From Pseudomonadota bacterium (GTDB lineage: Bacteria > Pseudomonadota > Gammaproteobacteria > Burkholderiales > Rhodocyclaceae), in NCBI GenBank assembly GCA_963205435.1, contig CAUJIV010000028.1:1-64000 (forward strand): a DNA stretch of 64,000 bases. Reading direction: 5' to 3'. Under the pieces are notes generated by a model. It had not been told where the DNA came from and ran no database searches. It worked only from the letters and a program-made list of their open reading frames with translations. Each line of letters begins with the position of its first letter. Position 1 is the stretch's first letter. The translations under genes and the position numbers were made by a program. Shown one piece after another: positions 33,701 to 43,728 of the stretch.

Positions 33701-36326
33701 GGTCGCCGATGCTGACTCTCTCTTCGTCCGGCATCGTGGCGCCGGCCTCCGCGTCCGCGAGATCTTCCGCGAGATCCCCGGGAAGACCCAGCGTGATCTC
33801 CTCCACCAACAGCCCGGCATCGGCCGCCTGCTCCTGCCCGGCATCGAATGGTGCTGGCGCGCCTGTCGACCCTGCCGCCTCGCCTGCCGATTCGGCCGCG
33901 GCCGCGACGTCTTCGCCAGCGCCGACCCGCTCGGCCAGCTGCAGCAGCGCCGCGGCATCCTTGGCGATGCCGCCGCCCGACTCGAGCTGGCCGATCCAGT
34001 CGTCGAACAGCGCATGCGCCTCGCCGATCAGGCGATGCAGAGAAGGCGTGGCGTCCTGCTCCGCCTGCAGCCACTTGTTCATGACGCGCTCGATCGCCCA
34101 GGCCGCCTCGCCGAAATCCGCCAATCCGACCATGCGGCCGCTGCCCTTGAGCGTGTGGAAACCGCGGCGGATGACGGTCAGGTGCTCCTGGTTGCGCGGC
34201 TCGTCGCGCGACAGGGCGAGATGCGCCGCGATGCGCTGGAGCACCTCGCGCGCCTCCTCGAGGAAGACAGCCAGCAGCTCGGCATCGATCTCGGCGCTCG
34301 GCGCCTCGGCCAGGCGCAGCGTGTCCTGCGAAGGCGCGGACACCTCCGCCGGCGCAACGGGGGCGACGCGGCCGACGGCATCTTCGACCTGCCGCGCGTC
34401 GGCTTCGGACGCGCCGTCGGCCAGCGCCTGCAACGCCGCGCGAGCCTCCTCCTCGAGCCTACCGTCGGCCAGCAGGCTGGCATCCTGGCGAATCGTTTCG
34501 AGGTGCTGCCTGAGGTCGGCGCGAACGGCTTCGTCCGCCGGCTTTTCGCGCAGCGCCTCGGCCAGTGCCCGCGCTTCGCGTTTCTGCCGCTCGAGTTCCG
34601 CCTCGACCGAGGGCGCCGCGGCCGCCGCCGTCTCGCTGCCTGCCGCGCGCGCGCCCGGCCGGACCGGGCGCAGGATCTCGTCGAGATCGGCCGGCCCATG
34701 CTGCAGCGCTTCGACGAAGAAGCCGAGTCCGGACAGCTCGTGCGCCAGTTGCTCGAACGCCTGCTGTCCGGGCTCGCTGTCGGGCTGGGCCAGGGACAGG
34801 ATGCGCGCCTCGCAATCGCGCAGCAGCGCCACCGCACGATCCTGGCCGAGGATGGTCAGGGCGCCTTCGACCTGCTTGATCGGGCCGGCCAGCGAAGCCA
34901 GTTCCTCGCGCTGGCCGGCGCCGCGGAAGAACGCGTCCAGGGCCTGCTCGATCTGGCTCAGGTTGCCGAGGATCTCACGCACCACCTGGCCCATCATCAG
35001 GCGCTCCTCGGCGCGGCGCGTCATCTCGTCGAGCAGCGGCGTCGACAATTCGCCCGGCGCCTCGCCGCGCATCAGCGCGGCCAGCCGGCCGAGCACGGCC
35101 TCGACCTGCTGCGAAAAGGCTTCGCCCAGCCTCGCATGGTTTTCCAGCGCGTTCTCCGCCAGCAGCAGGGCGGTGGCGACCTCCATGGCGCTCGCGTCGT
35201 TGTGCCTGAGCGGATCCTTGCGCAGCCATTGCGCGACTTCGGCGATGCCGGCGACCAGCCGCGCCAGGGGCTCGCCGATCAGCCCGCCGCCCTTGCTCGC
35301 CAGGGCGATGGCATGGTCGTGGAACTGGGGCAGGGCGACGGCGGCGCCGTTGCAGAACCGGTTCCAGCTCTCCTTGGCACGGGCCAGCGCCTCGCCCATG
35401 GCGCGCAGGACCGGCTTGAGCGGCTCGATATCCTCGACCGGCGTGGCGGGGATCAGGCCGTCGAGCTGGTAGGCCTGCCTGACCTGGTCGATGTGCGGCC
35501 CTCCGCCGCCGGCAATGGCGACGAAATACAGGGCATCGCGCATCAGGCGCTCGGCCACGGTCGCCGAGCCCTCCAGCAGCCGCCGCATCTGCTGGTCGAT
35601 GCGGGCGCACAGCTTCTTCAGCTGCAAGTCGTCGGGCAGCCGGCGCGCCGCCATGGCATCGAAGAGCGCGATCGTGACCCACCAGAAGGCGCGGGCGGCC
35701 GGCAGGGTCTGGGTCGCCTCGATCAGGGCGACAGCGTCGCGCATTTCAGCGATGCCGGCGACGTCGCCGGCATCGCGCAGCCAGCGCAGGAAACCGCGCT
35801 CGAAGCGGGCGCGCGCCGCCTTCAGCTGCGCGGCCGCCTGCTCCGCCGGCAGGGGCGGCGACTGGCCCGGGCGTGGCGGGGGCCGCAGGGAAAGATCGGG
35901 GAAGAAGAGGTCGCTCTCGGTCACCTGCGCGATGCCGCGCGCGGCGAGGAGCTGGCGATAGGCCGGCAGCAGTCGCAGCGGCTGGTTCGGCATGCCGCCG
36001 GCCACTTCGTCCAGGTAATGGCGCAGCGTGCCGATCGCGCCCTGCGCCAGCTCGCCGGTCGCCGCGGTGGCGGCGCCCTGGTCGCTTTCGGCATCCTCGA
36101 GCAGCTGTTCGATCGCCTCGGAAAACTGGCTGGCGCCGTCCAGCCCGACGATCGACAGGGCGCCGTGCGCCTGGTGCAGGTGGCTGCGGGCGAACCTGAG
36201 CTGGGCAAGCTCGTCCGGCCGGGCGACGAATTTGCCGAGCGCCTCGTGGGCGCGCCCGAGGGCGAGGTCAATTTCGCCCTTGACCCAGGACAGCGGCCCG
36301 AGATCGGAATTGCCGGTAGCGGCCAT
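30780..36326 (-). CDS. chpA: ChpA/PilL-type CheA hybrid histidine kinase with multiple Hpt domains and C-terminal receiver
   Basis: 1848 aa; Hpt motifs GFHTLKGSGRMVGL, AHTLAGISGTVDI, SLHTLKGSARMAGAM; kinase HLLRNAITHGLE, GRGVGMDVV; receiver VMIVDDSLTVRKI. Confidence 0.95.
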   Translation of the reverse strand: MAATGNSDLGPLSWVKGEIDLALGRAHEALGKFVARPDELAQLRFARSHLHQAHGALSIVGLDGASQFSEAIEQLLEDAESDQGAATAATGELAQGAIGTLRHYLDEVAGGMPNQPLRLLPAYRQLLAARGIAQVTESDLFFPDLSLRPPPRPGQSPPLPAEQAAAQLKAARARFERGFLRWLRDAGDVAGIAEMRDAVALIEATQTLPAARAFWWVTIALFDAMAARRLPDDLQLKKLCARIDQQMRRLLEGSATVAERLMRDALYFVAIAGGGGPHIDQVRQAYQLDGLIPATPVEDIEPLKPVLRAMGEALARAKESWNRFCNGAAVALPQFHDHAIALASKGGGLIGEPLARLVAGIAEVAQWLRKDPLRHNDASAMEVATALLLAENALENHARLGEAFSQQVEAVLGRLAALMRGEAPGELSTPLLDEMTRRAEERLMMGQVVREILGNLSQIEQALDAFFRGAGQREELASLAGPIKQVEGALTILGQDRAVALLRDCEARILSLAQPDSEPGQQAFEQLAHELSGLGFFVEALQHGPADLDEILRPVRPGARAAGSETAAAAAPSVEAELERQKREARALAEALREKPADEAVRADLRQHLETIRQDASLLADGRLEEEARAALQALADGASEADARQVEDAVGRVAPVAPAEVSAPSQDTLRLAEAPSAEIDAELLAVFLEEAREVLQRIAAHLALSRDEPRNQEHLTVIRRGFHTLKGSGRMVGLADFGEAAWAIERVMNKWLQAEQDATPSLHRLIGEAHALFDDWIGQLESGGGIAKDAAALLQLAERVGAGEDVAAAAESAGEAAGSTGAPAPFDAGQEQAADAGLLVEEITLGLPGDLAEDLADAEAGATMPDEERVSIGDRLLSRPLFEMYLEEAHDHLAALRAGLNAIRLSPQVPSEEMMRAAHTLAGISGTVDIEPVGHLALSLEHALARLARSGEFCNSGQIGLLGTAISTLDAMLASLAERRLPHGADGLAAELDEVAKAAAPAHFELMVVPAAEAPPQEPEPAAEEELAVPDEPAAQEESLAEEMIEAEAPAPAAPATAPGEGAIVSVLAASETALPAAGALPLAVAPAAAEEVVDRRKLRLRDDLDEQLLPIFLEEAADLIGEIGAGLRHWRAEPGDRAAAGTLARSLHTLKGSARMAGAMGIGELVHSMETRLENALAAEAVPVQFFDEFDASFDRANALLEELQKRAAGVVEEEEAAPAAAPKPERAPAEEFDAEAVARAMLRVRADLVDRLVNEAGELSIARSRIEGEMRALRGSLLDLTENVIRLRGQLREIDIQAESQMRSRLALSQEAHAEFDPLELDRFTRFQELTRMMAESVNDVTTVQHALLRNLDHADAAIASQARLNRELTQSLMSIRMVPFNSVADRLYRVVRLTAKELGKKVNLDIRGGQVELDRSVLERMTGPIEHLLRNAITHGLEETARRLEAGKPEIGEIRLDLSQQGNEIVIELADDGAGLDFRRIRDRAVERGLLAAGQEASEAELTQFIFQPGFSTARDLSEIAGRGVGMDVVKAETAQLGGRIETGSAGGRGTRFRIYLPLTLAVTQVLLVRAGGRSYAIPSVMVEQVMELKAAEIARIREDGATDWLGNRYPSHYLPPLLGDTRFVAEPQRRHPLLLLRAGTQRIALQVDEQRGNQEVVVKNIGPQLARVAGLAGATVLGDGEVVLILNPFALVARATRLADASTDAPAPEAAQPARLPTVMIVDDSLTVRKITGRLLSREGYHVLTAKDGADALEQLLDIVPDVLLTDVEMPRMDGFDLVRNVRADARLKDVPVIMITSRSADKHRNYAREIGVDHYLGKPFQEEELLGLVAGLARPAATAPAS

Positions 36327-36347
36327 GTCGCCTGCGCCTGCCTCGCC

Positions 36348-38489
36348 CTAGACCTTGAAGCCCGACACCGAACCCTTCAGCTCGACGGCGAGCTCGGCCA
36401 GCTGGCCGATCGACACCGCGGTCTGCCGCGTGCCGGCTCCGGTCTGTTCGGTGACTTGCAGGATGCCCTGCATGTTCTGCGCCACGCGGGTGGCGCTCTC
36501 CGCCTGCTGCTGGGTGGCGGCGGAAATCGACTCGATCAGCGAGGCGAGGCGCGACGACACCGAGGAGATTTCCTGCAGCGCCTGGCCGGCCGCATCCGAC
36601 AGCCGCGCCCCGTCCACCACGCCCCGCGTCGAGTTTTCCATGGCGGCGACGGCGTCCTGGGTGTCGGTCTGGATCGTCTTGACGATGGCGGCGATCTGCT
36701 TGGTCGCCTCGCCGGAGCGCTCGGCCAGGCGCTGCACTTCTTCGGCGACGACGGTGAAGCCGCGGCCGGCCTCGCCGGCGGAGGCGGCCTGGATGGCGGC
36801 GTTCAGCGCCAGCACGTTGGTCTGCTCGGTGATGTCGGAAATCAGCTCGACGATCTCGCCGATCTCCTGCGAGGACTCGCCCAGCCGCTTGATCCGCTTC
36901 GAGGTCTCCTGGATCTGCTCGCGGATGCCGTCCATGCCCCTGATCGAGTTCTCCACCGCGCGCGAGCCCTTTTGCGCCGCTTCCAGCGATTGGCGCGCCA
37001 CGCGGGCGGATTCCGTCGCCTCGCCCGAAACCCGGTTCATCGATTTCGCCATGTCGAGCACGCTGCTGCCGGCCTGGCGGATCTCCTGCGACTGGCGGTC
37101 GGTGGCGAGCAGCAGCTGGCCGGAGATCTTCTGCGCCGCCTCGGAGGCGGCCGCCACGCGGCCGGCGGCATCGTTGATGCGGCGCACCAGCACGCCGAGT
37201 TCCTCGATCGTGTAGTTCACCGAGTCGGCGATGGCGCCGGTGATGTCCTCGGTCACCGTGGCGCGCACCGTGAGATCGCCGTCGGCCAGGTCGCCCATCT
37301 CGTTCATCAGGCGCAGGATGGCCTCCTGGCTGGCGTTCTTCGCCGACTCGGCGATGTGGCGCTCGCGCTCCGCCTGCTCGCGGCGGACGTCGGCATCGTC
37401 GTTGAAGACCTTGACCATCAGCAGCAGGACGCCCAAGGCGAGCAGGGCGAAGGCGGCGATCAGCCAGGTGCCGATGGCGCTGCCGGCGATCTGCGCGGCG
37501 TAGGCGGCGGACAGGTCGGTGGCCGCCTTGAGCAGCGCGCCGCTGTCCTGGAAGATGCGGCTGCCCGCCTGCTTGGCCGCCACCACGGGTTGCATGCTGT
37601 CGCGGATCACCGCGATCGCCGCTTCCTGGGCCTTGAACGCGCCGTCGAGTTCGGCCAGCTTCTCCTTCGTCTCGATGTCCGCCGCCGCGCCGATGCGCAT
37701 CGTCTCCGAGCCCCTGGCCAGCGCCGTCAGGACCTCGCGGAACTTGTTGCCGTCCTTGCCGATCTGGAACACCGCTTCCTGATCGATGGCGTCGGCGACC
37801 AGCAGGGCATTGGCATTCTTCGCCAGGCGCTGCGTCAGCATGACCAGCTCGTTGGCGGCGGCGATCTCGCGCGCGGCGGCGCCGGTCTGCAGCTTGAGCG
37901 AAGCGACCTGCTCGGCCATTTCCAGCAGCTGCGGGTTGCCGCCGTTGATCGTTGCCACGGCCTTGCCGAGCTGCTGCAGGGTCTTTTCCTGCTGCAGCAC
38001 CTGCGTCGCATTCTCGTCCGTCTTGTTCCAGGCTTCGGCCAGCGCGATCAGGGCCGGCCGGGTGGCGTCGGGGCTCGGCGGGACCTCGATCTGGTCGATG
38101 GCGCCGCCCTGGCTGACCCTCTCCAGCAGGGCGGCGAAGCTGCTGCGGCCCTCCCTCAGCTCGGCGAATGCGGCCGGATTGCCCTGCAAGGCGAGCTGGG
38201 CCGCCTTGGCGATCGACTGCGACAGCATGCGCATCTGTCCGGCGGCCGAGGCATAGGCGGCGCCATGGGTGGCCGTGCGGTTGCCAACCCACGCCGCCAC
38301 GGCGGCGGCGACGACAAGGACGACGAAAAGGCCGCCGAGGATCTGCAGCTGCATGGCGACCGGCTTGTCGCCGATGACGGGCAGCTTCAGGCGACCGCCA
38401 TGAGACGTCTTCTGCCGGCCGCCCAGCACCGTCTTTTGCGCGGCGTCTTCCGTCGCCTTGCCGCCCGGCCGATTGAATTTGAATGCCAT
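36348..38489 (-). CDS. pilJ: PilJ-type methyl-accepting chemotaxis protein
   Basis: 713 aa; type IV pili methyl-accepting N-terminal region, [52 protein letters not shown]. Confidence 0.94.
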   Translation of the reverse strand: MAFKFNRPGGKATEDAAQKTVLGGRQKTSHGGRLKLPVIGDKPVAMQLQILGGLFVVLVVAAAVAAWVGNRTATHGAAYASAAGQMRMLSQSIAKAAQLALQGNPAAFAELREGRSSFAALLERVSQGGAIDQIEVPPSPDATRPALIALAEAWNKTDENATQVLQQEKTLQQLGKAVATINGGNPQLLEMAEQVASLKLQTGAAAREIAAANELVMLTQRLAKNANALLVADAIDQEAVFQIGKDGNKFREVLTALARGSETMRIGAAADIETKEKLAELDGAFKAQEAAIAVIRDSMQPVVAAKQAGSRIFQDSGALLKAATDLSAAYAAQIAGSAIGTWLIAAFALLALGVLLLMVKVFNDDADVRREQAERERHIAESAKNASQEAILRLMNEMGDLADGDLTVRATVTEDITGAIADSVNYTIEELGVLVRRINDAAGRVAAASEAAQKISGQLLLATDRQSQEIRQAGSSVLDMAKSMNRVSGEATESARVARQSLEAAQKGSRAVENSIRGMDGIREQIQETSKRIKRLGESSQEIGEIVELISDITEQTNVLALNAAIQAASAGEAGRGFTVVAEEVQRLAERSGEATKQIAAIVKTIQTDTQDAVAAMENSTRGVVDGARLSDAAGQALQEISSVSSRLASLIESISAATQQQAESATRVAQNMQGILQVTEQTGAGTRQTAVSIGQLAELAVELKGSVSGFKV

Positions 38490-38536
38490 GTCGATGCCTC
38501 CGATTTCCAGCGTTCAGCACCCCGTCCAGGCGAGGC

Positions 38537-39055
38537 TCAGGCCAGACCGATTTCCAGGAAGTCCGGCTGAGCGGCCAGGCTCCTCAGGTTCAGCCGTTTC
38601 CACAGCGCGCCCTCGTCATCGAGGTATTGCGCGCCCACCCAGGGCCGCGCATCCGGCGCGGCCTCTTGCGGGCTCATCTGCTCGACATTGCGCAAGCCGA
38701 GCGTGCGGTTCACCAGCAGCGCGCAGTTGATTCCGGCGCGCGCGCCCAGGATGAGCAGGCGGCTGTCGGCATTCGGCGGCGTCGCCTCGCCGCCCTGGAA
38801 GGCGGAAAAATCGACTACTCCGTACAGGACGCCGCGGATGTTGGCGATGCCGCTGAACCAGGGCTTGGTCAGCGGCACGCCGGTCAGCGGCTGCAGCGGC
38901 ACGATCTCGCCCGCGTCGGCGAGGTCGAGCAGCCACAGATCGCCCCCCGCCTGCACGCCGAGCAGGGCCGGCGCGCCCACGCCGCTGCGGGCGCTGCTCA
39001 GGCGCTGGACGAGCCCTTCCTGGAACTCCCGCAGGCTGAGCTTCCTCTTCGCCAT
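38537..39055 (-). CDS. pilI: CheW-like adaptor PilI
   Basis: 172 aa; IVPLQPLTGVPLTKPWFSGIANIRGVLYGVVDFSAFQGG. Confidence 0.9.
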   Translation of the reverse strand: MAKRKLSLREFQEGLVQRLSSARSGVGAPALLGVQAGGDLWLLDLADAGEIVPLQPLTGVPLTKPWFSGIANIRGVLYGVVDFSAFQGGEATPPNADSRLLILGARAGINCALLVNRTLGLRNVEQMSPQEAAPDARPWVGAQYLDDEGALWKRLNLRSLAAQPDFLEIGLA

Positions 39056-39147
39056 CGTCAGCGCGTTTCCCTCTTGTCACGTTCCGCCGCAGGCGCCGGC
39101 CCCGGCGGGACAAGACGGACTGGGCATGCCTCGGCGCAGCTCATCGG

Positions 39148-39513
39148 TCAGCCCAGCGCGACGATCTTCTCCAGCAGAATCTTCGGGTCGATCGGCTTGA
39201 CCAGGTAGTCGTTGGCGCCCTGGCGCATGCCCCAGATCTTGTCCGTCTCCTGGCCCTTGCTGGTGCAGATCAGCACCGGTATGTGCTTGGTGGCCTGCTC
39301 GCGTGTGATGGTGCGCGTCGCCTGGTAGCCGTTCATCCCCGGCATGACGACGTCCATCAGGATCAGGTCCGGCAATTCGGCTTTTGACTTGGCGATGGCC
39401 TCCTCGCCGCTTCCCGCGGTGATCACCGCGTAGCCGCTTCTCGACAGCAGCGTGCTCAGGGCGTGGCGTTCGGTGGGGGAATCATCGACGACGAGAATCT
39501 TCTTGATCGGCAT
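39148..39513 (-). CDS. pilH: Response regulator, PilH-like (CheY family)
   Basis: MPIKKILVVDDSPTERHALSTLLSRSGYAVITAGSGEEAIAKSKAELPDLILMDVVMPGMNGYQATR. Confidence 0.92.
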   Translation of the reverse strand: MPIKKILVVDDSPTERHALSTLLSRSGYAVITAGSGEEAIAKSKAELPDLILMDVVMPGMNGYQATRTITREQATKHIPVLICTSKGQETDKIWGMRQGANDYLVKPIDPKILLEKIVALG

Positions 39514-39541
39514 GCCGAAACCTCCGGACGGGCTCCATCCG

Positions 39542-39937
39542 TCAGACGCGTTGGGTGACATGGGCAGCCACGGTCTTCAGCAGGCTGTCCTTGGTGAAGG
39601 GCTTGGTCAGGTACTCGTCGGAACCGACCATGCGGCCGCGCGCCCGGTCGAACAGGCCGTCCTTGGAAGACAGCATGATCAGCGGCGTCGCGCCGTAGCG
39701 CGGATTTTTCTTGATCAGCGCGCAGGTCTGATAGCCGTCGAGGCGCGGCATCATGATGTCGCAGAAGATGATGTCGGGATGGTGGTCGGCAATCTTCGAC
39801 AGCGCGTCGAAGCCGTCCTCCGCCAGCACCACCTGGCAGCCGGCTTGCACCAGAAAGATCTCGGCGCTGCGGCGGATGGTGTTGCTGTCGTCGATCACCA
39901 TCACCTTGACGCCATTGAGATTGATTGCTTCTGCCAC
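39542..39937 (-). CDS. pilG: Response regulator, PilG-like
   Basis: NGVKVMVIDDSNTIRRSAEIFLVQAGCQVVLAEDGFDALSKIADHHPDIIFCDIMMPRLDGYQTC; GTG start at 39937 inferred. Confidence 0.92.
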   Translation of the reverse strand: MAEAINLNGVKVMVIDDSNTIRRSAEIFLVQAGCQVVLAEDGFDALSKIADHHPDIIFCDIMMPRLDGYQTCALIKKNPRYGATPLIMLSSKDGLFDRARGRMVGSDEYLTKPFTKDSLLKTVAAHVTQRV

Positions 39938-40225
39938 GCTTGCTTGTCTCCTCCAGCAGGACCGTCGCATCCTGCTCCGGGCGGCGAACTGCACTTTCCC
40001 TCCGGCTAACTATAACCTAAAAAACAGCGCGTTCCATGTGAATTTTGATACGCTTGTTCAAGCCGGGCGTTGCCGCGACCGCCGCCTGAACCCGTCTCAT
40101 GCACGACGGTGGCCAACCCGTCGCAGGGCGTTGCATCCGCAGCGCCGGGCAGCCCGTTTTTCTCGGTTAGAATGAGCGGGACGCGACCCGGACCCGCCTC
40201 CGGCCGATCCGGCCGCTTGCCCGCC

Positions 40226-41077
40226 ATGCCCCAGGACCTGCTCCCCCCCGTCGTGATGGTGTTCGCCGCCTCCGATCCTTCCGGCGGCGCCGGCATCCAG
40301 GCCGACATCATGACGCTGTCCAGCCTCGGCTGCCATCCGCTGACCGTGCTCACCGCCCTTACCGTGCAGGACTCGGCGGGCGTCGAGGACGTCCTCGCCG
40401 TGGACGCCGACTGGGTTGCCGACCAGGCGCGCGCGCGGCTCGAGGATATCGCGGTGGATGCCTTCAAGATCGGCATGCTCGGCAGCGTGGAAAATATCGT
40501 CGCCATCGCCGAGATCCTCTCCGATTACCCGGAAATTCCCTGTGTCCTCGATCCGGTGCTGGCTTCCGGTCGCGGTGACGAGCTGGCCGACGCCGACATG
40601 ATCGACGCCCTGCGCACGCTGCTGTTGCCGCAAGCCACGGTGCTGACGCCGAACAGTCTCGAAGCCCGCCGGCTGGCCTTCGAGGAGGGCGACGAGGCGC
40701 GGCCGCCCTCACTCGACGAATGCGCGCGCCGGCTGGCCGCCGCCGGCGCCGAATACGTGCTGGTCACCGGCACCCACGAGAACGGCGCCGAGGTGGTGAA
40801 TTTCCTTCACGACGGCAGCGGCCGCGTTCGCTCCGACGCCTGGCCGCGCCTGCCCGGCAGCTATCATGGCTCGGGCTGCACGCTGGCGTCCGCCATCGCC
40901 GCCAACCTCGCCAACGGCCTCGATCTTGGCGAAGCGGCACGCGACGCCCAAGAATACACCTGGCAGACGCTGGCCAAGGGCTTCCGTCCCGGCATGGGCC
41001 AGCTCTTCCCAGACAGGTTTTTCTGGGCGCGCGAGGCGGGGCCGTTCCTCCGTTCTTCCGCGCCAGAAACGGAATGA
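40226..41077 (+). CDS. thiD: Hydroxymethylpyrimidine kinase / phosphomethylpyrimidine kinase
   Basis: VMVFAASDPSGGAGIQADIMTLSSLGCHPLTVLTALTVQDS, VLDPVLASGRGDELAD, GSGCTLASAIAANLA. Confidence 0.95.
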   Translation: MPQDLLPPVVMVFAASDPSGGAGIQADIMTLSSLGCHPLTVLTALTVQDSAGVEDVLAVDADWVADQARARLEDIAVDAFKIGMLGSVENIVAIAEILSDYPEIPCVLDPVLASGRGDELADADMIDALRTLLLPQATVLTPNSLEARRLAFEEGDEARPPSLDECARRLAAAGAEYVLVTGTHENGAEVVNFLHDGSGRVRSDAWPRLPGSYHGSGCTLASAIAANLANGLDLGEAARDAQEYTWQTLAKGFRPGMGQLFPDRFFWAREAGPFLRSSAPETE

Positions 41078-41733
41078 GCGTGGATCAGCTTCGCCACCCG
41101 GCGCCGGCTGCCTTCGGTCTCTACGCCGTCACTCCTGATCTCGCCGACACGGCCGACCTTTTGCAACGCAGCGAGCAAGCCCTGCTCGGCGGCGCGCGCT
41201 GGCTGCAATATCGCAACAAGGCCGCTACTGCCGGCTTGCAGCACGCCCAGGCCCGGGCGCTGCTCGAACTGTGCCGACGTCACGGAGCGCGGTTCATCAT
41301 CAACGACGACCTGGCGCTGACCCTGGACATTGGCGCTGACGGCGTCCATCTCGGCCGCGAGGACGGCGACCTCGCCGCCGCCCGCGCCGCGCTGGGAGCC
41401 GGCCGTCTGCTCGGCGTCTCCTGTTACACTGAGATCGAGCGGGCGCGCGAGGCCGCGCGCCGCGGCGCCGACTACATCGCCTTCGGCAGCTTCTTCGCCT
41501 CGCCGACCAAGCCGGATGCGCCGCGCGCGCCGCTGTCCCTGGTCGCCGCGGCGAAGAGCAAGCTCGGCCTGCCGGTGTGCGCCATCGGCGGCATCACCCT
41601 GGAGAACGCGCCGCAGCTGCTCGGCGCCGGCTGCGACCTGCTGGCGGTGATCAGCGACCTGTTCGGCCGCGAGGACATCCGCGCCCGCGCCGCCGCCTAC
41701 ACTTCACTCTTCAACCAGCGAGCAAGGACATGA
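41074..41733 (+). CDS. thiE: Thiamine-phosphate synthase
   Basis: [75 protein letters not shown]. Confidence 0.95.
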   Translation: MSVDQLRHPAPAAFGLYAVTPDLADTADLLQRSEQALLGGARWLQYRNKAATAGLQHAQARALLELCRRHGARFIINDDLALTLDIGADGVHLGREDGDLAAARAALGAGRLLGVSCYTEIERAREAARRGADYIAFGSFFASPTKPDAPRAPLSLVAAAKSKLGLPVCAIGGITLENAPQLLGAGCDLLAVISDLFGREDIRARAAAYTSLFNQRART

Positions 41734-43007
41734 GCCACAACGAAACCCTGTTTTCCCGCGCCCAGAAAACCATTCCCGGCGGCGTCAATTCGCCGGTGCG
41801 CGCCTTCCGCTCGGTCGGCGGCACGCCGCGCTTCTTCACCCGCGGCGAAGGCCCCTGCGTCTGGGACGCCGACGGCCGGCGCTACATCGACTACGTCGGC
41901 TCCTGGGGGCCGCTGATTCTCGGCCACGCCCATCCGGAGGTGGTCGAGACGGTGCGCGCCGCGGCGGCGAAGGGGCTGAGCTTCGGCGCGCCGACCGAGG
42001 CGGAGGTGGAGATGGCAGAGCTGCTCGCTTCGCTGCTGCCCGGCCTCGACATGGTGCGGCTGGTCTCCTCGGGCACCGAGGCGACCATGAGCGCCATCCG
42101 CCTCGCCCGCGGCTTCACCGGGCGCGACCTGATCGTCAAGTTCGAGGGCTGCTATCACGGCCACGCCGACAGCCTGCTGGTGAAGGCCGGCTCCGGCGCG
42201 CTCACCTTCGGCAATCCTTCCTCCGGCGGCGTGCCGGAGGACTTCGCCCGGCACACCCTGGTGCTCGACTACAACGACGCGCAGCAGCTCGCGGACGCCT
42301 TCGCCCGCTCGGGCGAGCGCATCGCCGCCGTCATCGTCGAGCCGGTCGCCGGCAACATGAACCTGGTGGCGCCAAACCCCGAATTCCTGCAGGCCATGCG
42401 CCGGCTGTGTACCGAGCGCGGCGCGCTGCTGATCTTCGACGAGGTGATGACCGGCTTTCGCGTCGGTCCCGCCGGCGCCCAGGGCCTGTACGGCATCCGT
42501 CCCGACCTCACCACCCTGGGCAAGGTGATCGGCGGCGGCATGCCGGTCGGCGCCTTCGGCGGCCGGCGCGACGTCATGGAGAAGATCGCCCCGCTCGGCC
42601 CGGTGTACCAGGCCGGCACGCTGTCCGGCAGCCCGGTGGCGGTAGCGGCCGGGCTGGCCACGCTGCGGCTGGTGGCGCAGCCCGGCTTCCACGATCAGCT
42701 CGCCGCCAGGACGCAGCGCCTGACCGACGGCCTGCAGGCGGCGGCGCGGCAGCACGGCGTGGCCTTCAGCGCCCAGGCGATCGGCGGCATGTTCGGCCTG
42801 TACTTCCGCGCCGCGCCGCCGGCCAGCTATGCCGAGGTGATGGAGTGCGACAAGGAGGCCTTCAACCGCTTCTTCCATGCCATGCTGGAGAAGGGCGTGT
42901 ATTTCGCGCCCTCGGCCTTTGAGGCCGGCTTCGTCTCGGCGGCCCATGGCGAGGCCGAGCTGGCCGCAACCTGCGCCGCCGCCGCCGAGGTCTTCGCGCG
43001 TTTTTAG
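41730..43007 (+). CDS. hemL: Glutamate-1-semialdehyde 2,1-aminomutase
   Basis: [78 protein letters not shown]. Confidence 0.98.
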   Translation: MSHNETLFSRAQKTIPGGVNSPVRAFRSVGGTPRFFTRGEGPCVWDADGRRYIDYVGSWGPLILGHAHPEVVETVRAAAAKGLSFGAPTEAEVEMAELLASLLPGLDMVRLVSSGTEATMSAIRLARGFTGRDLIVKFEGCYHGHADSLLVKAGSGALTFGNPSSGGVPEDFARHTLVLDYNDAQQLADAFARSGERIAAVIVEPVAGNMNLVAPNPEFLQAMRRLCTERGALLIFDEVMTGFRVGPAGAQGLYGIRPDLTTLGKVIGGGMPVGAFGGRRDVMEKIAPLGPVYQAGTLSGSPVAVAAGLATLRLVAQPGFHDQLAARTQRLTDGLQAAARQHGVAFSAQAIGGMFGLYFRAAPPASYAEVMECDKEAFNRFFHAMLEKGVYFAPSAFEAGFVSAAHGEAELAATCAAAAEVFARF

Positions 43008-43062
43008 GTTGTGTCGCCCAGAATGATCGGGCTAGGCTCGATCACGCGACGAGCGCTCCCAG

Positions 43063-43728
43063 TTGCGCGGCATGAATGATGGAAACGTGAAGACCCTCCC
43101 CGTGCTGCCTCTCGGCGAAGCCAACCGGGAGGCGATGAGACGCCATTTCCTCGGCCTCGAGGCGGAGGACTTGCGCCTGCGCTTCGCCCACGCCATCGGC
43201 GAGGCGACGCTGCTGAGATACGTCGATGCAATCGACTTCGGCCGTGACGCGGTGTTCGGCGTCTTCGACGGCGAACTCGAGCTGGTCGGCGTCGCCCACC
43301 TCGCCCTGAGCGGGCCGGAGGCAGAATTCGGCGTCAGCGTCTCCCCCGGCCATCGCGGCAAGGGCGTCGGCACGGCGCTCTATCGGCGTGCCTGCGAATA
43401 CTGCCGCAACCACGGCATCCGCGCCCTCTTCGTGCACTGTCTCAAGGAAAATGCGCCGATGATGCGCATCGCGCGCAAGGCCGGCATGCAGATCGTGCTC
43501 GACGCCGTCGAGGCGGAAGCCCACCTGCGCGTGCCGCCGGGTGACGGCCTCAGCCTGGCCGGCGAGATGATCGGCGACCGCGTCGGCCTGCTCGATCTGG
43601 CCCTGAAGTCCCAGCTGCTCGCCGCCCGCACCGTCGGCGAGGCCCTCGCCAGCGCAGCGCAGGCCCTCGCCCGCCCGCTACAGCAGGAACAGCGTCGCCA
43701 GGCCGAGGAAGATAAAGAAGCCGCCTGA
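43063..43728 (+). CDS. GNAT family N-acetyltransferase
   Basis: 221 aa; ELVGVAHLALSGPEAEFGVSVSPGHRGKGVGTALYRRACEYCRNHGI. Confidence 0.88.
   Translation: MRGMNDGNVKTLPVLPLGEANREAMRRHFLGLEAEDLRLRFAHAIGEATLLRYVDAIDFGRDAVFGVFDGELELVGVAHLALSGPEAEFGVSVSPGHRGKGVGTALYRRACEYCRNHGIRALFVHCLKENAPMMRIARKAGMQIVLDAVEAEAHLRVPPGDGLSLAGEMIGDRVGLLDLALKSQLLAARTVGEALASAAQALARPLQQEQRRQAEEDKEAA

Noticed and set aside
32173-35472. 1099-aa Ser/Arg/Ala-rich plus-strand ORF
   Set aside because: Antisense to chpA; Ser/Ala/Arg-rich low complexity; no motifs
33498-38570. 1690-aa plus-strand ORF, striking by length
   Set aside because: Antisense frame of chpA-pilJ; long only because high GC suppresses stops
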